This document shows positions 1 to 7,756 of a stretch of DNA of 23,063 bases, one piece after another; position 1 is the first letter of the stretch, and each line of letters begins with the position of its first letter. The stretch is taken from NCBI GenBank assembly GCA_900319835.1, contig ONPY01000036.1, positions 9,674-32,736 on the forward strand, read 5' to 3'. Both the position numbers and the translations under genes were made by a program. The stretch comes from an uncultured Eubacteriales bacterium (lineage in GTDB: Bacteria > Bacillota_A > Clostridia > Oscillospirales > Oscillospiraceae). The notes beneath the pieces were generated by a model. It was not told where the DNA came from, did not search any database, and saw nothing but the letters and a program-made list of their open reading frames with translations.

Positions 1-201
1 GAGCATGAGATAGACCTTGCGCTCCGGTCTTTTAAGCCGCTTTCCGTCGACCAGGATCTCATCCGTCTCCGGATCGGCCCGGCAGCCGAGCTCCGCTGTC
101 ACTCCGTTAACCTGTACCCTTCCTTCGGTGATGGCCTGTTCCGCCGCGCGGCGGGACATCAGGCCGGCTTCCGATATGAGCTTTTGGATTCGTTCGGCCA
201 T
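1..201 (-). CDS. rluB: RsuA/RluB-family 16S/23S rRNA pseudouridine synthase, N-terminal part
   Basis: Only the first 67 codons are present; the gene runs off the left edge. The visible part is an S4 RNA-binding domain. The protein opens MAERIQKLISEAG, followed by SRRAAEQAI, then GRVQVNG and DEILVDGKRL, and ends at a KVYLML strand that leads into the catalytic domain of RsuA/RluB enzymes. These enzymes isomerise one uridine in ribosomal RNA. The catalytic aspartate lies outside the window, so RluB versus RsuA/RluF specificity cannot be read; RluB is inferred from the scpAB-dac neighbourhood, which matches Bacillus. The ATG start has a GAAAGGA ribosome binding site about six bases upstream. The first 43 bases overlap, in another frame, the end of the carboxypeptidase gene, so the two are probably translationally coupled. 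Confidence 0.85.
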   Translation of the reverse strand, partial: MAERIQKLISEAGLMSRRAAEQAITEGRVQVNGVTAELGCRADPETDEILVDGKRLKRPERKVYLML

Positions 202-1295
202 GGGTTTCCTTTCTCAGCCGCAGCCGGCTGGAACACCGGATAGGCCATCTCCGCCCCTTGCGTATAATACAGGGGACAAATGGCAAGTTCCCGGTCGTGA
301 AGGAGGATGGATACGCGTCCCGCTGCATCCAGCTGCTTGACCGGAGCAAAGACAAACTGCGGCAGCTCCGCCCGGATTTTGACCTCATCCCCGGTCGGAA
401 TCAGTACCCGCGCATTCTCCGGAGGCTGCACCGTGAGCATTTCACGACTGCCGGAGATTACAGGCACCTCAAAACGGCAAACGTCTCTCAACATAAGCCA
501 GCGAAAGCCGGCATACGCCCAGTCGTACAGGGTGCTGTGATCGCGCCAGTCATCCGGGTCTGAGAGCGTGACGCAGACAAGCCGCAGATCGTTTTTCTCG
601 CAGCAGGTCACGAGACACCGGCCCGCAGCTCTGGTATAGCCGGTCTTCCCGCCGATGCAGCCGGGATAACGGGTCAGCAGTTTATTGTGGTTCAAATAGA
701 CCGCGCCGTGGATTTCGGCAGTAACGCGGCCGGAGATCTTACAAAACGCCTCATTTTCCATGCAGGCGCACATGAGCCTTGCCAGGTCCCGCGCGGTGGA
801 GTAGTGCATCTCCGCATCAAGCCCGTGGGGGTTGGCAAAGTGCGTATGCTTCAACGTAAGCTGTTTTGCTTTCTGATTCATCAGACGGACAAAGCCCGCT
901 TCGCTCCCGCCCACGGCATCGGCCAGGGCCAGCGCCGCGTCGTTGCCGGAGGCCAGCAGCAGTCCGGTCACAAGCTCTTGCACGCTGTATCGCTCCCCCG
1001 CTTTCAATCCCATGGAGGAGCCTTCTACCGCGCAGTGGGAAGGCTTCACAGACACCATCAGGTTCGGGCTGCTCTGTTCCAGGCAGACCAGCGCCGTCAT
1101 CAGCTTGGTCGTGCTGGCAATCAGCATCTGCTCGTCCGCATCTTTTTCATACAGACATTGCCCATCTGCAGTGAGCAAAATCGCACTCTTTGCCTGTACC
1201 GCAGGCACCTGGGCCGCCCTGGCCGAAGTCTCCGGCCAGAGCAACAACAGCGTGAGCAAACAGGCTGTGAATCTCATGAATCGAATAATAAGCAC
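159..1295 (-). CDS. D-alanyl-D-alanine carboxypeptidase (peptidase S11, DacF/DacB type)
   Basis: Penicillin-binding serine DD-carboxypeptidase that removes the terminal D-alanine from peptidoglycan stem peptides outside the membrane. Numbered from the start given here, the three catalytic motifs are visible: STTK at 61-64 (nucleophile Ser, general-base Lys), SGN at about 116-118 and KTG at about 217-219. A hydrophobic stretch ending near ETSARAA is a signal peptide, and the region after about residue 260 fits the S11 C-terminal beta domain. The start is uncertain. GTG at 1295 has GGAAAGG just upstream; ATG at 1277 gives a compact signal peptide but lacks a well-placed ribosome binding site; GTG at 1331 is a third choice. 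All fall in or beside a strong hairpin. Position after scpAB and ytfJ suggests a vegetative or sporulation cell-wall role. The C-terminus overlaps the next gene by 43 bases and shows no obvious amphipathic anchor. Confidence 0.9.
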   Translation of the reverse strand: MLIIRFMRFTACLLTLLLLWPETSARAAQVPAVQAKSAILLTADGQCLYEKDADEQMLIASTTKLMTALVCLEQSSPNLMVSVKPSHCAVEGSSMGLKAGERYSVQELVTGLLLASGNDAALALADAVGGSEAGFVRLMNQKAKQLTLKHTHFANPHGLDAEMHYSTARDLARLMCACMENEAFCKISGRVTAEIHGAVYLNHNKLLTRYPGCIGGKTGYTRAAGRCLVTCCEKNDLRLVCVTLSDPDDWRDHSTLYDWAYAGFRWLMLRDVCRFEVPVISGSREMLTVQPPENARVLIPTGDEVKIRAELPQFVFAPVKQLDAAGRVSILLHDRELAICPLYYTQGAEMAYPVFQPAAAEKGNPWPNESKSSYRKPA

Positions 1296-1329
1296 CACCC
1301 TTTCCGTTTTTGGGCAGTGCTTATTATTC
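1283..1329 (-). promoter_or_regulatory. Strong RNA hairpin over the carboxypeptidase translation start region
   Basis: On the minus strand, GAATAATAAGCAC (1329-1317) pairs perfectly with GTGCTTATTATTC (1295-1283), giving 13 Watson-Crick pairs. The stem can extend by two G-U and three G-C pairs, leaving an 11-base loop AAAAACGGAAA. The purine-rich candidate ribosome binding site lies at the loop and loop-proximal stem. All three possible start codons lie at the base of, in, or just past the stem. There is no downstream T-run, so it does not look like a terminator. It could sequester the start or set relative expression within the operon; that function is inference. Confidence 0.55.
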
Positions 1330-1363
1330 ACGGTTTAACCCAAATCTATCAGGTCAAAAGCGC

Positions 1364-1750
1364 TTACTTGTTCTTGTTCTGTTTCTCGATAAACGCGTCC
1401 ACCCGATCCATCACCTGAGGAACGAGCTCAATGATCCGGTCAACGGTGTTGCTGGCGGGAGGCGTCACGTTCACCATTCTGACCGTACCATCCTTGATGA
1501 CAAGGAAACCGATGGGATCCACCTTCACACCGGTGGCATTGCCGCCGCCGTAAGGACGAACCTCGCCAACCTTCTTGGTGTTAAATTCCACACCGCCGCC
1601 GCCAAAGCCGACGCTGATCTTGGAGATCGGAACCAGCGTGATTCCGTCGGGCGTGTAGATGGGATCACCGACAACGGTATCCACCTTGAGAATGTTTCTG
1701 ACATTCTCCATTGTGTTCTGCATCAGTTCGCCGATAGGATTCTTATCCAT
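1364..1750 (-). CDS. ytfJ: GerW/YtfJ-family sporulation protein
   Basis: A 128-residue protein matching the YtfJ (GerW) family. It opens MDKNPIGELMQNTMENV, contains DTVVGDPI and TLVPISKISVGFGGGG, and has the glycine-rich GEVRPYGGGNATGVKV segment followed by PIGFLVI. The members I know are forespore-expressed proteins; in Bacillus subtilis GerW influences spore germination. The hydrophobic beta segment GFLVIKDGTVRMV precedes a C-terminal amphipathic tail rich in Lys and Asn. The start has AAGGAA about six bases upstream, and the first eight bases overlap the end of the DUF2953 gene, the same ytfI-ytfJ arrangement as in Bacillus. It supports a spore-forming ancestry for the host, though the gene also occurs in Clostridia not known to sporulate. 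Length is normal. Confidence 0.92.
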   Translation of the reverse strand: MDKNPIGELMQNTMENVRNILKVDTVVGDPIYTPDGITLVPISKISVGFGGGGVEFNTKKVGEVRPYGGGNATGVKVDPIGFLVIKDGTVRMVNVTPPASNTVDRIIELVPQVMDRVDAFIEKQNKNK

Positions 1751-2561
1751 GAGATTCCTTCCTTTCCTCAGCCTGTATAGTTTCCTGTGTATTTGTTTCT
1801 GTATTCTTGCCAGTGTCAGGTTTTTCGCTTTGATTCCGCTTTGCCTCTTTCTTGTCCCGCCGAAGCCGGAGCTTGTTCTTGATCAGGATGCCGAGTGCAC
1901 CGAAGGCCACGGCCAGGCCCATATGCACGATCTGTGCCAGGCGGATTGTGATGCTCAGCTCTGTGTCGATCTTCATCTTCTCTGCCGCAAAATCAATATC
2001 CGTCCACACGTCCACATCGCCGGTCACGCGGAACTTCTGCGCGCACAACGGCGCCAGTGAGCAGAGCGCGGCGTTGACATAGTTGTAGGTCATGGCCGTG
2101 TTGTAGGGGTCATTCCCTGCGGCAACATAATGGAGCATGAAGTGCCGCACAGTGAGCTTGCCGAATTTACCCAGCCCCTTCAAGACTTTCTGAATCAGCT
2201 CGAAGATCTCCTCCAGCGTAAAATCCAGCTTTTTCTTCTTGGGTTCTTCTGAAGTCTCGGGCTTAGGTTCCTTGGGCTTTTTCTCTTTTTTTGGTTTCTT
2301 TTCCTTTTTCTCCTTGGGCGGCTTATTGGGATCAGACGGTTTTTTCGGCAGCAGCTTGATTGCAAATCCGTCGGCCCGGGCCGCCAGAGAAAACTCACCG
2401 CCCACATAGCCGACATCGGCGCCGATGGGAACAAATAGGATAACCAGAAGGATGAGCAAGATCAGGCCCAGGATGATCCAGGCCACCACAGGCAGGAATA
2501 TAAACAACAGCACAAAGAGCGCTATAACGCCCAGTGCAATTAATCCTGCTTTCAAATTCAT
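1743..2561 (-). CDS. DUF2953 membrane protein (YtfI-like)
   Basis: A 272-residue protein with two closely spaced hydrophobic segments at about residues 5-45. A highly charged linker at about 75-115 consists almost entirely of Lys, Pro and Glu, and a soluble DUF2953-type domain follows (about 120-235, containing HYVAAGNDPYNTAMTYNYVNA and DVDVWTDIDF). It ends in a polar tail. Its molecular function is unknown to me; it is recognised by composition and by its fixed position directly before ytfJ, as in Bacillus ytfI. The ATG at 2559-2561 overlaps the TGA of scpB as TGATG, with GAGGAG immediately before, indicating translational coupling; that is why I prefer it over the GTG one codon upstream. 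A sporulation or envelope role is inferred from its partner only. Confidence 0.82.
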   Translation of the reverse strand: MNLKAGLIALGVIALFVLLFIFLPVVAWIILGLILLILLVILFVPIGADVGYVGGEFSLAARADGFAIKLLPKKPSDPNKPPKEKKEKKPKKEKKPKEPKPETSEEPKKKKLDFTLEEIFELIQKVLKGLGKFGKLTVRHFMLHYVAAGNDPYNTAMTYNYVNAALCSLAPLCAQKFRVTGDVDVWTDIDFAAEKMKIDTELSITIRLAQIVHMGLAVAFGALGILIKNKLRLRRDKKEAKRNQSEKPDTGKNTETNTQETIQAEERKESHG

Positions 2562-3175
2562 CACTCCTCGCTGGTGATTTCTCCGATCGTGATCTGTTCA
2601 TGCGATGCGTCCGGGGGATTGCTGAGCCGGTCGATGGCAGCCTGGAGCTTGTCCAGTCCCTCTCCCCCGCTGACCTCGGGCAGCGGCGGCAGCTCCGAAA
2701 GCGAGCTGATGCCCATGGTGCGCAGGAACACATCCGTCGTCCGGAACAGGATAGGACGGCCCGGGACTTCCAGGCGCCCGCTCTCCTCAATCAGTCCGCG
2801 CTCAACAAGCATCGAAACGGTATAGGAGCTGTCCACGCCGCGGACCTGTTCGATATACGCGCGGGTAACCGGCTGGAAGTACGCCACCACAGCCAGCGTC
2901 TCCAGCGCCGGCTGGGAGAGCATGGGTGGCTTTCGCTGTTCCATGAATTTGCTGATGACGCCGGCGTACTCGGGTGCCGAGCACATCTGCACCTTGTCGT
3001 CCAGAAACAGGACGCGAAACCCGCGGCCTTCGGCTTCATACGAATTGTGCAGCTCTGTCAGGCTCTGGCGGACCGTATCTTCGTCCACACCCAGGATCAG
3101 AGACAGCCGGGCGACCGGGATGCTGTCCCCCGCTGCAAAGAGAACGGCCTCAATGGCCGGTGTATACTCGTTCAT
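2561..3175 (-). CDS. scpB: Segregation and condensation protein B
   Basis: ScpB is the winged-helix kite subunit of the bacterial SMC-ScpAB condensin, which compacts and segregates chromosomes. The 204-residue protein starts MNEYTPAIEAVLFAAG, carries the typical LSQPALETLAVVAYFQPVTR segment and then IEQVRGVDSSYTVSMLVERGLIEESGR, the second winged helix. These are standard ScpB signatures at the usual spacing and length. The start codon lies one base after the scpA stop. No strong ribosome binding site is visible (only a distant GGAAAAG), so coupling to scpA is likely. The C-terminal tail after about residue 175 is acidic and variable, as is common in the family. The stop overlaps the next start. 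Confidence 0.96.
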   Translation of the reverse strand: MNEYTPAIEAVLFAAGDSIPVARLSLILGVDEDTVRQSLTELHNSYEAEGRGFRVLFLDDKVQMCSAPEYAGVISKFMEQRKPPMLSQPALETLAVVAYFQPVTRAYIEQVRGVDSSYTVSMLVERGLIEESGRLEVPGRPILFRTTDVFLRTMGISSLSELPPLPEVSGGEGLDKLQAAIDRLSNPPDASHEQITIGEITSEE

Positions 3176-3176
3176 T

Positions 3177-3956
3177 TTATTCTACAATCTTTTCCATGAT
3201 TTCATCCACATCTCCGCCGATAAAGCTGAGCTCATACTCCGCTTCCCGGCGTTCAATGCGCAGGCTGCCGATGCTGCAGAGCTCAAGGATGGAGAGGAAA
3301 GTCGCCACAACCTCCGAGCGGGAGCGGCACTCCCGGTACAGGCTGTGCAGGGTGACGCTTCCTTTTCGGATGCGCTGCAGGATCTGCATGCTCTTGTCCC
3401 GCACGCTGTAGATGATGCGCCTGGGGACACTGTCCCCAAAGTCCGGCGCGGCGGCTTTTCCGCCACGGGCATAGATGCGGTACATGGCGCGAAGCAGATC
3501 CACCGGCTCATGCCGGTATTCATACTCCCGCTTTTCCTGGCGCAGCGGTTCCGGCTGCTTGGCATAATAGAGCAAACCAATCTCGGAGGCCTTTTTCAGT
3601 TCGGGTATCACCTGCTGCACAGAGGCAAAGACATCCCGGGCTTTCAACTGCTCCAGCGAGCTCATCAGCACTTCCAGTTCGGAGACCTCCTCGTCCCCGG
3701 CCAGAAGCGTTCTTGTCTTGATATACAACAGGTGCGCCGCCATCTGGACAAACTCGCTTGCGATCTCCAGATCCATGCTCTGCATCTGATCCAGGTACTC
3801 CAGGTACTGATCCAGAATGTCCGAAATGCTGATGTCGCGGATTTCGATTTTATTCTTGGAAAGCAGCTGCAGAATCAGGCTCAACGGCCCTTCAAAGTTC
3901 TGCATCTCGTCCTTCTCCCGGACGATGCCCTCCAGAAAGAAATTGGGATTATCCAT
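3177..3956 (-). CDS. scpA: Segregation and condensation protein A (kleisin)
   Basis: ScpA is the kleisin that bridges the SMC heads and binds two ScpB molecules. The 259-residue sequence shows the family N-terminus around MQNFEGPLSLILQLLSKNKI, which replaces the more usual FEGPLDLLLHLI, then the helix SMDLEIASEFVQMAAHLLYIK and TRTLL. The C-terminal winged helix reads VATFLSILELCS through a short FIGGDVDEIM ending. The start at 3956 has GAGGA about five bases upstream; a later methionine at residue 18 would still retain the core domain. It sits six bases after the M50 protease stop. scpA-scpB adjacency is near universal in Firmicutes. Confidence 0.95.
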   Translation of the reverse strand: MDNPNFFLEGIVREKDEMQNFEGPLSLILQLLSKNKIEIRDISISDILDQYLEYLDQMQSMDLEIASEFVQMAAHLLYIKTRTLLAGDEEVSELEVLMSSLEQLKARDVFASVQQVIPELKKASEIGLLYYAKQPEPLRQEKREYEYRHEPVDLLRAMYRIYARGGKAAAPDFGDSVPRRIIYSVRDKSMQILQRIRKGSVTLHSLYRECRSRSEVVATFLSILELCSIGSLRIERREAEYELSFIGGDVDEIMEKIVE

Positions 3957-3962
3957 GAATCC

Positions 3963-4607
3963 TCACTGATAAAAGAGAGAATAGACCCCCTTGAGAGACC
4001 ATTGCGCCACGGGGATCAGATGCGCGTATAGAAAGTGTACCGCTGTCGATAGCGGCCGGCCCAGAATACCGGTGGAGACCAGGAGCAGCAGCGCGATGGA
4101 GCCGTAGCGCTCATAGCGCATGAGCTTTCTGTAAGCCTCGTCGCTGACCACGGAGAAGAGGACCTTCGACCCGTCCAGCGGTGGTATGGGCAGAAAATTA
4201 AACACGGCAAAGCTCAGACTGAGATAGGCTGTAACCTGCAGCATCTCAAGTACATACAAGCCAACACCGCTTCTCTGCAGGGGCAGATAGAGCGCCCCAT
4301 AGAGGAAAAGGAACACCAGGCTGATCAGGATGTTGCTGACCGGCCCGGCGAGGGCAGTGACGGCCATGCCGCGCTTTGGGTCCTTGAAGCGATACATGTT
4401 CACCGGGACGGGCTTGGCCCAGCCAAAGCGGAATATCACCATCATCAGCATTCCCATGGGATCCAGATGCCGCAGCGGATTGAGCGACAGACGCCCGGCG
4501 CGCTTGGCGGTATCATCCCCCAGCTTGTAGGCAACGAAGCCATGACTGAGCTCATGGAGGGTGATGCAGATCAGCGCAGGGATCACAGACTGCAGGATGC
4601 CCAGCAA
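3963..4607 (-). CDS. Site-2 protease family protein (peptidase M50)
   Basis: An integral membrane zinc protease homologue. The zinc-binding HExxH is present as HELSH at residues 18-22, and the third-ligand motif reads PPLDGSKV with Asp at about 145. Hydrophobic segments surround both motifs, and GDDTAKRAGRLSLNP and GWAKPVPVN are typical of the short YwhC/Rv-type branch found beside scpAB in many Clostridia. Members cleave within membranes; no substrate can be assigned here. The start is problematic. No in-frame ATG or GTG exists upstream, so I give the TTG at 4607, but that leaves almost nothing before the first membrane helix and its ribosome binding site is poor. A good GGGGGTGAG sequence at 4656-4664 sits three bases before an in-frame ATC at 4652, which would add 15 residues. 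First gene of its operon. Confidence 0.85.
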   Translation of the reverse strand: MLGILQSVIPALICITLHELSHGFVAYKLGDDTAKRAGRLSLNPLRHLDPMGMLMMVIFRFGWAKPVPVNMYRFKDPKRGMAVTALAGPVSNILISLVFLFLYGALYLPLQRSGVGLYVLEMLQVTAYLSLSFAVFNFLPIPPLDGSKVLFSVVSDEAYRKLMRYERYGSIALLLLVSTGILGRPLSTAVHFLYAHLIPVAQWSLKGVYSLFYQ

Positions 4608-4675
4608 ATAGCTGAAATCGAATCCATCCCAGATGTCCTGCAGAACGCTGATACACTCACCCCCAAGATATTGTT

Positions 4676-4704
4676 ATTCTAGCAAATCCCGCCACGAAAT
4701 ACAA
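4676..4704 (-). promoter_or_regulatory. Sigma-A promoter for the M50-scpAB-ytfJ-dac operon
   Basis: On the minus strand, TTGTAT (4704-4699) is followed by a 17-base spacer and TAGAAT (4681-4676), with TGC directly before the -10 box as an extended -10. Transcription would begin near 4669, only a few bases before the GGGGGTGAG sequence at 4664-4656, giving a short leader. Confidence 0.65.
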
Positions 4705-4741
4705 GTGGAGCAGGAGAAAAAACAGGAGAATTTGACTTCCC

Positions 4742-5329
4742 TCAGCACAGTCCCTGGATCTCAGCGAGCAGCTGCTCTCTCCCCTGCCCTTTTTCCGCCG
4801 AAAACGGGATCACCGGGACCTCTTCGGGCAGGCCGAGCGTCTGACGGATGAGCGCAAGGTTTGGCTCGATCTCGCTCTTTTTCAGCTTATCCAGCTTGTT
4901 GGCCACCACGACCAATCGGCAGTCGGCATTCTTGAACCACTCCGCCATGGTGACGTCGTCCGCGGTGGGCTTGTGCCGTGCGTCCACGATCATCACGCCG
5001 AGGCCAAACAGCCCCGCCGCGAAGAAATCCTCCATCAGCTTTCCCCAGCGCTCGCGCTCGGCCTGAGAGACCTTGGCATAACCGTAGCCCGGCAGATCGA
5101 TAAGATATACCCTGCCGTCGATGAGGAAATAGTTGACGTGAATCGTCTTCCCCGGCTCGGAGCCCACGCGGGCAAAGTTCTTCCGGTTGAGCAGACGGTT
5201 GATGACCGAGGACTTGCCCACGTTGGATTTCCCGGCAAAGGCCACAGCCGGTATGCTGCTGTTGATAAACTGTGCGGGTGCGGCGGCGGACTTGACAAAC
5301 TCCGCCTTGTTGACATTGAGCGCTTTCAT
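4742..5329 (-). CDS. engB: Ribosome biogenesis GTP-binding protein EngB (YsxC/YihA)
   Basis: A 195-residue TRAFAC-class GTPase needed for assembly of the large ribosomal subunit. G1 (P-loop) reads AGKSNVGKSS, the switch region contains PGKTIHVNYF, G3 reads DLPGYGYA, G4 is NKLDK and G5 is a serine-alanine near PFSAEKG. All are diagnostic of EngB rather than Era or Der. The ATG at 5329 is preferred because AGGTG lies about four bases upstream; a GTG two codons earlier would abut the lon stop. It follows lon directly, as ysxC follows lonA in Bacillus, so it is the distal gene of the proteostasis operon. Length is normal. No terminator is evident after its stop; the downstream promoter begins about 40 bases later. 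Confidence 0.96.
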   Translation of the reverse strand: MKALNVNKAEFVKSAAAPAQFINSSIPAVAFAGKSNVGKSSVINRLLNRKNFARVGSEPGKTIHVNYFLIDGRVYLIDLPGYGYAKVSQAERERWGKLMEDFFAAGLFGLGVMIVDARHKPTADDVTMAEWFKNADCRLVVVANKLDKLKKSEIEPNLALIRQTLGLPEEVPVIPFSAEKGQGREQLLAEIQGLC

Positions 5330-5335
5330 CTTCAC

Positions 5336-7726
5336 CTACTGCCGTACGGCATGCCGGTCCTGGCTCGCCACAGGGAGCGCCGGCGCGGTCGGGAGCGGCT
5401 CCCCGCTTCTGCCGACCAGGACAAAGTCGAGAATGTCATCCACATTTTCGGCTGTGCGGAAGCTGAGCTGACGGCGCACCGCCTGGTCGATATTCTCCAG
5501 ATCCACCTCGTTGTCGCTGGGGATGATGACCGTCTTGACCCCGGCGCGCAGAGCGCCCATGGTCTTCTCCCGCAGGCCGCCGATGGGCAGCACGCGGCCA
5601 CGCAGGGTCACCTCTCCCGTCATGGCGATGTCGCGCCGCACAGGCGTGCCCGTGAGCGCGGAGATCAGCGCCACCGTCATGGTGATGCCGGCCGAGGGGC
5701 CGTCCTTGGGCACGGCGCCCTCCGGGAAGTGAATGTGGATATCCTTGTTTTTATAAAAGTTCGGGTCAATGCCGAGTAGTTCTGCACGGCTGCGGATATA
5801 GGTGACGGCGGCCATGGCGGATTCCTTCATGACGTCGCCGAGGTTGCCGGTCAGTTCCACCTTGCCGGTGCCTTCCACCACGGCCACTTCCACATCCAGC
5901 ACCTCGCCGCCCACGCTGGTGTAGGCAAGCCCCCGGACGAGACCGATCTCATCGTGAAGGCGCAGGGCTTCGGGTTTGAATTTCACCGGTCCCAGCTGTT
6001 CGGCCACAGTGCCGGCGCGGACCGAGAGGCCCTTGTATGTACCCTCTGCGACTCCGGAGGCCGCCTTGCGGCAGACATTTGCGATCTCTCTCTCCAGATT
6101 GCGCACGCCGGATTCCCGGGTGTAGCCGGAAATGATCTGACGGATAGCGCCGTCCGTAAAGCGCAGCTGTGTACCCTTCAGGCCGTGCTTCTTTTTTTGC
6201 TTGGGGATCAGGTGCCGCTTTGCGATCTGCAGCTTTTCCTCATCGGTATAGCTGGAGAGTTCAATGACCTCCATGCGGTCGAGCAGAGCGCGCGGGATCG
6301 TTGAAGTGGTGTTGGCAGTGGTAATGAAGAAGACCTTGGAAAGATCAAAAGGCAGCTCCAGGAAATTGTCGCGGAAGGTGCCGTTCTGCTCTCCGTCCAG
6401 CGCCTCCAGCAGCGCAGCCGAGGGGTCGCCCCGGTAATCGGAGCCCAGCTTGTCGATCTCGTCAAGCACCATCAGCGGGTTACAGGAACCGGCCTGGATG
6501 ATGCCGCCGATGATGCGGCCCGGCATGGAGCCGATATAGGTGCGCCGGTGGCCGCGAATCTCCGCCTCGTCATGGACGCCGCCCAGCGAGATGCGCACCA
6601 GCTTGCGGTTCGTGGCCGCGGCAATGCTCTGGGCGATGCTGGTCTTGCCGGTGCCCGGAGGGCCGACCAGGCACAGCAGGCCGCCCTTGATCTCGGGGCT
6701 CAGCTGCTTGACAGCCAGGTACTCGAGAATCCGCTCTTTCACCTTTTCCAGCCCGAAGTGGTCGTCGTCCAGTTTCTTGCGGGCTTTGGCGATATTCAGC
6801 GTTTCCTTGGTCGTTTTGTTCCAGGGGATCTCCAGACAGGTATCCAGATAGCCGCGGATCACAGCGGCTTCGGAGGAACCGAAGGGCTGCTTGGCAAGAC
6901 GTCCCAGCTCCTTGAGGAGTTTTTCCCGAATCTCATCGGAGACAGGCAGGGCGTTGATCTTGCCGCGGTAGATCTCTATATCGTCATCCTCGCCCAGTTC
7001 TGACTGGATGATCTTCATTTCCTCGCGCAGGTAGTAGTCGCGCTGGCTGCGGTTCATGGCCTCCTGGGTGGCCTCGTTGAGTTCCTTCTCGATGTTGAGA
7101 ACGTTCAGTTCCCGCGATAGCAGCCGGTTGAGCAGCAGCAGACGGCGGCTGGGAGAGCGCTCCTCGAGCAGCTCCTGCCGATCCTCGATGCTGAAATGCA
7201 CATTCTGCGCGATGTAGTTGGAGACATAGGCAGGTTCCGGATTTGCCAACAGATTCAGGATCTGTTCATTGATCATGTCGTTGTTGAAGCGCACATAATC
7301 TTCAAACTGGCCGAGGACGCTGCGCAACAGTGCTTCCATCCGCTCGGAGGCAACGCGCTCCTTCCGATCCTCCTGGCGCTCCACCCACGCGTAATAGCCC
7401 TTGGGATCGCACTGCATGCTCTCCGCTTTGGCGCGGTAGAGTCCTTCCACCATCACGCGGCAGAGACTGCCCCGGGGCTGGCGCAGTTGCTGCTTGATGC
7501 GGCAGACCGTACCCACGGAAAAGATGTCGTCCGCCTGGGGGAGGTCCGCAGTCAGATCCTTCTGGGCGGAGAGGAAAATCAGCTGGTCACAGCGCACCGC
7601 GGCATTGAGTGCCGCGATGGAGGCCGGTCTCTCCACGTCGAAGGTCAGCAGCATACCCGGAAAAACGTGCAGGCCCCGCAGGGCGAGCAGCGGAAGCTTA
7701 TCCATTTCTTTGATCGTTGTAGCCAT
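5336..7726 (-). CDS. lon: ATP-dependent endopeptidase La (LonA)
   Basis: A 796-residue cytosolic AAA+ serine protease that degrades misfolded and regulatory proteins. The N-terminal LON substrate-binding domain spans about 1-200, and a coiled helical region follows to about 300. The AAA+ module has Walker A GPPGTGKT near 355 and Walker B containing LMVLDEIDK. The C-terminal protease domain carries the Ser-Lys dyad, with Ser678 in PKDGPSAG and Lys721 in GGLREK, almost the same numbering as Escherichia coli Lon. [13 protein letters not shown] and the arginine-finger region are present, so the enzyme should be active. The start has AAAGGA about nine bases upstream and lies 30 bases after the clpX stop. 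The last 20 residues form a Pro/Ala-rich tail of no known function. Confidence 0.98.
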   Translation of the reverse strand: MATTIKEMDKLPLLALRGLHVFPGMLLTFDVERPASIAALNAAVRCDQLIFLSAQKDLTADLPQADDIFSVGTVCRIKQQLRQPRGSLCRVMVEGLYRAKAESMQCDPKGYYAWVERQEDRKERVASERMEALLRSVLGQFEDYVRFNNDMINEQILNLLANPEPAYVSNYIAQNVHFSIEDRQELLEERSPSRRLLLLNRLLSRELNVLNIEKELNEATQEAMNRSQRDYYLREEMKIIQSELGEDDDIEIYRGKINALPVSDEIREKLLKELGRLAKQPFGSSEAAVIRGYLDTCLEIPWNKTTKETLNIAKARKKLDDDHFGLEKVKERILEYLAVKQLSPEIKGGLLCLVGPPGTGKTSIAQSIAAATNRKLVRISLGGVHDEAEIRGHRRTYIGSMPGRIIGGIIQAGSCNPLMVLDEIDKLGSDYRGDPSAALLEALDGEQNGTFRDNFLELPFDLSKVFFITTANTTSTIPRALLDRMEVIELSSYTDEEKLQIAKRHLIPKQKKKHGLKGTQLRFTDGAIRQIISGYTRESGVRNLEREIANVCRKAASGVAEGTYKGLSVRAGTVAEQLGPVKFKPEALRLHDEIGLVRGLAYTSVGGEVLDVEVAVVEGTGKVELTGNLGDVMKESAMAAVTYIRSRAELLGIDPNFYKNKDIHIHFPEGAVPKDGPSAGITMTVALISALTGTPVRRDIAMTGEVTLRGRVLPIGGLREKTMGALRAGVKTVIIPSDNEVDLENIDQAVRRQLSFRTAENVDDILDFVLVGRSGEPLPTAPALPVASQDRHAVRQ

Positions 7727-7756
7727 GATATTGGTTCCTTTCAGGAGCGGCAGATG

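Noticed and set aside
4690..4745. Direct repeat of TTCTCCTG-like sequence after engB as an operator or terminator
   Set aside because: Two short purine/pyrimidine copies without dyad symmetry or a stem; too short to distinguish from chance.
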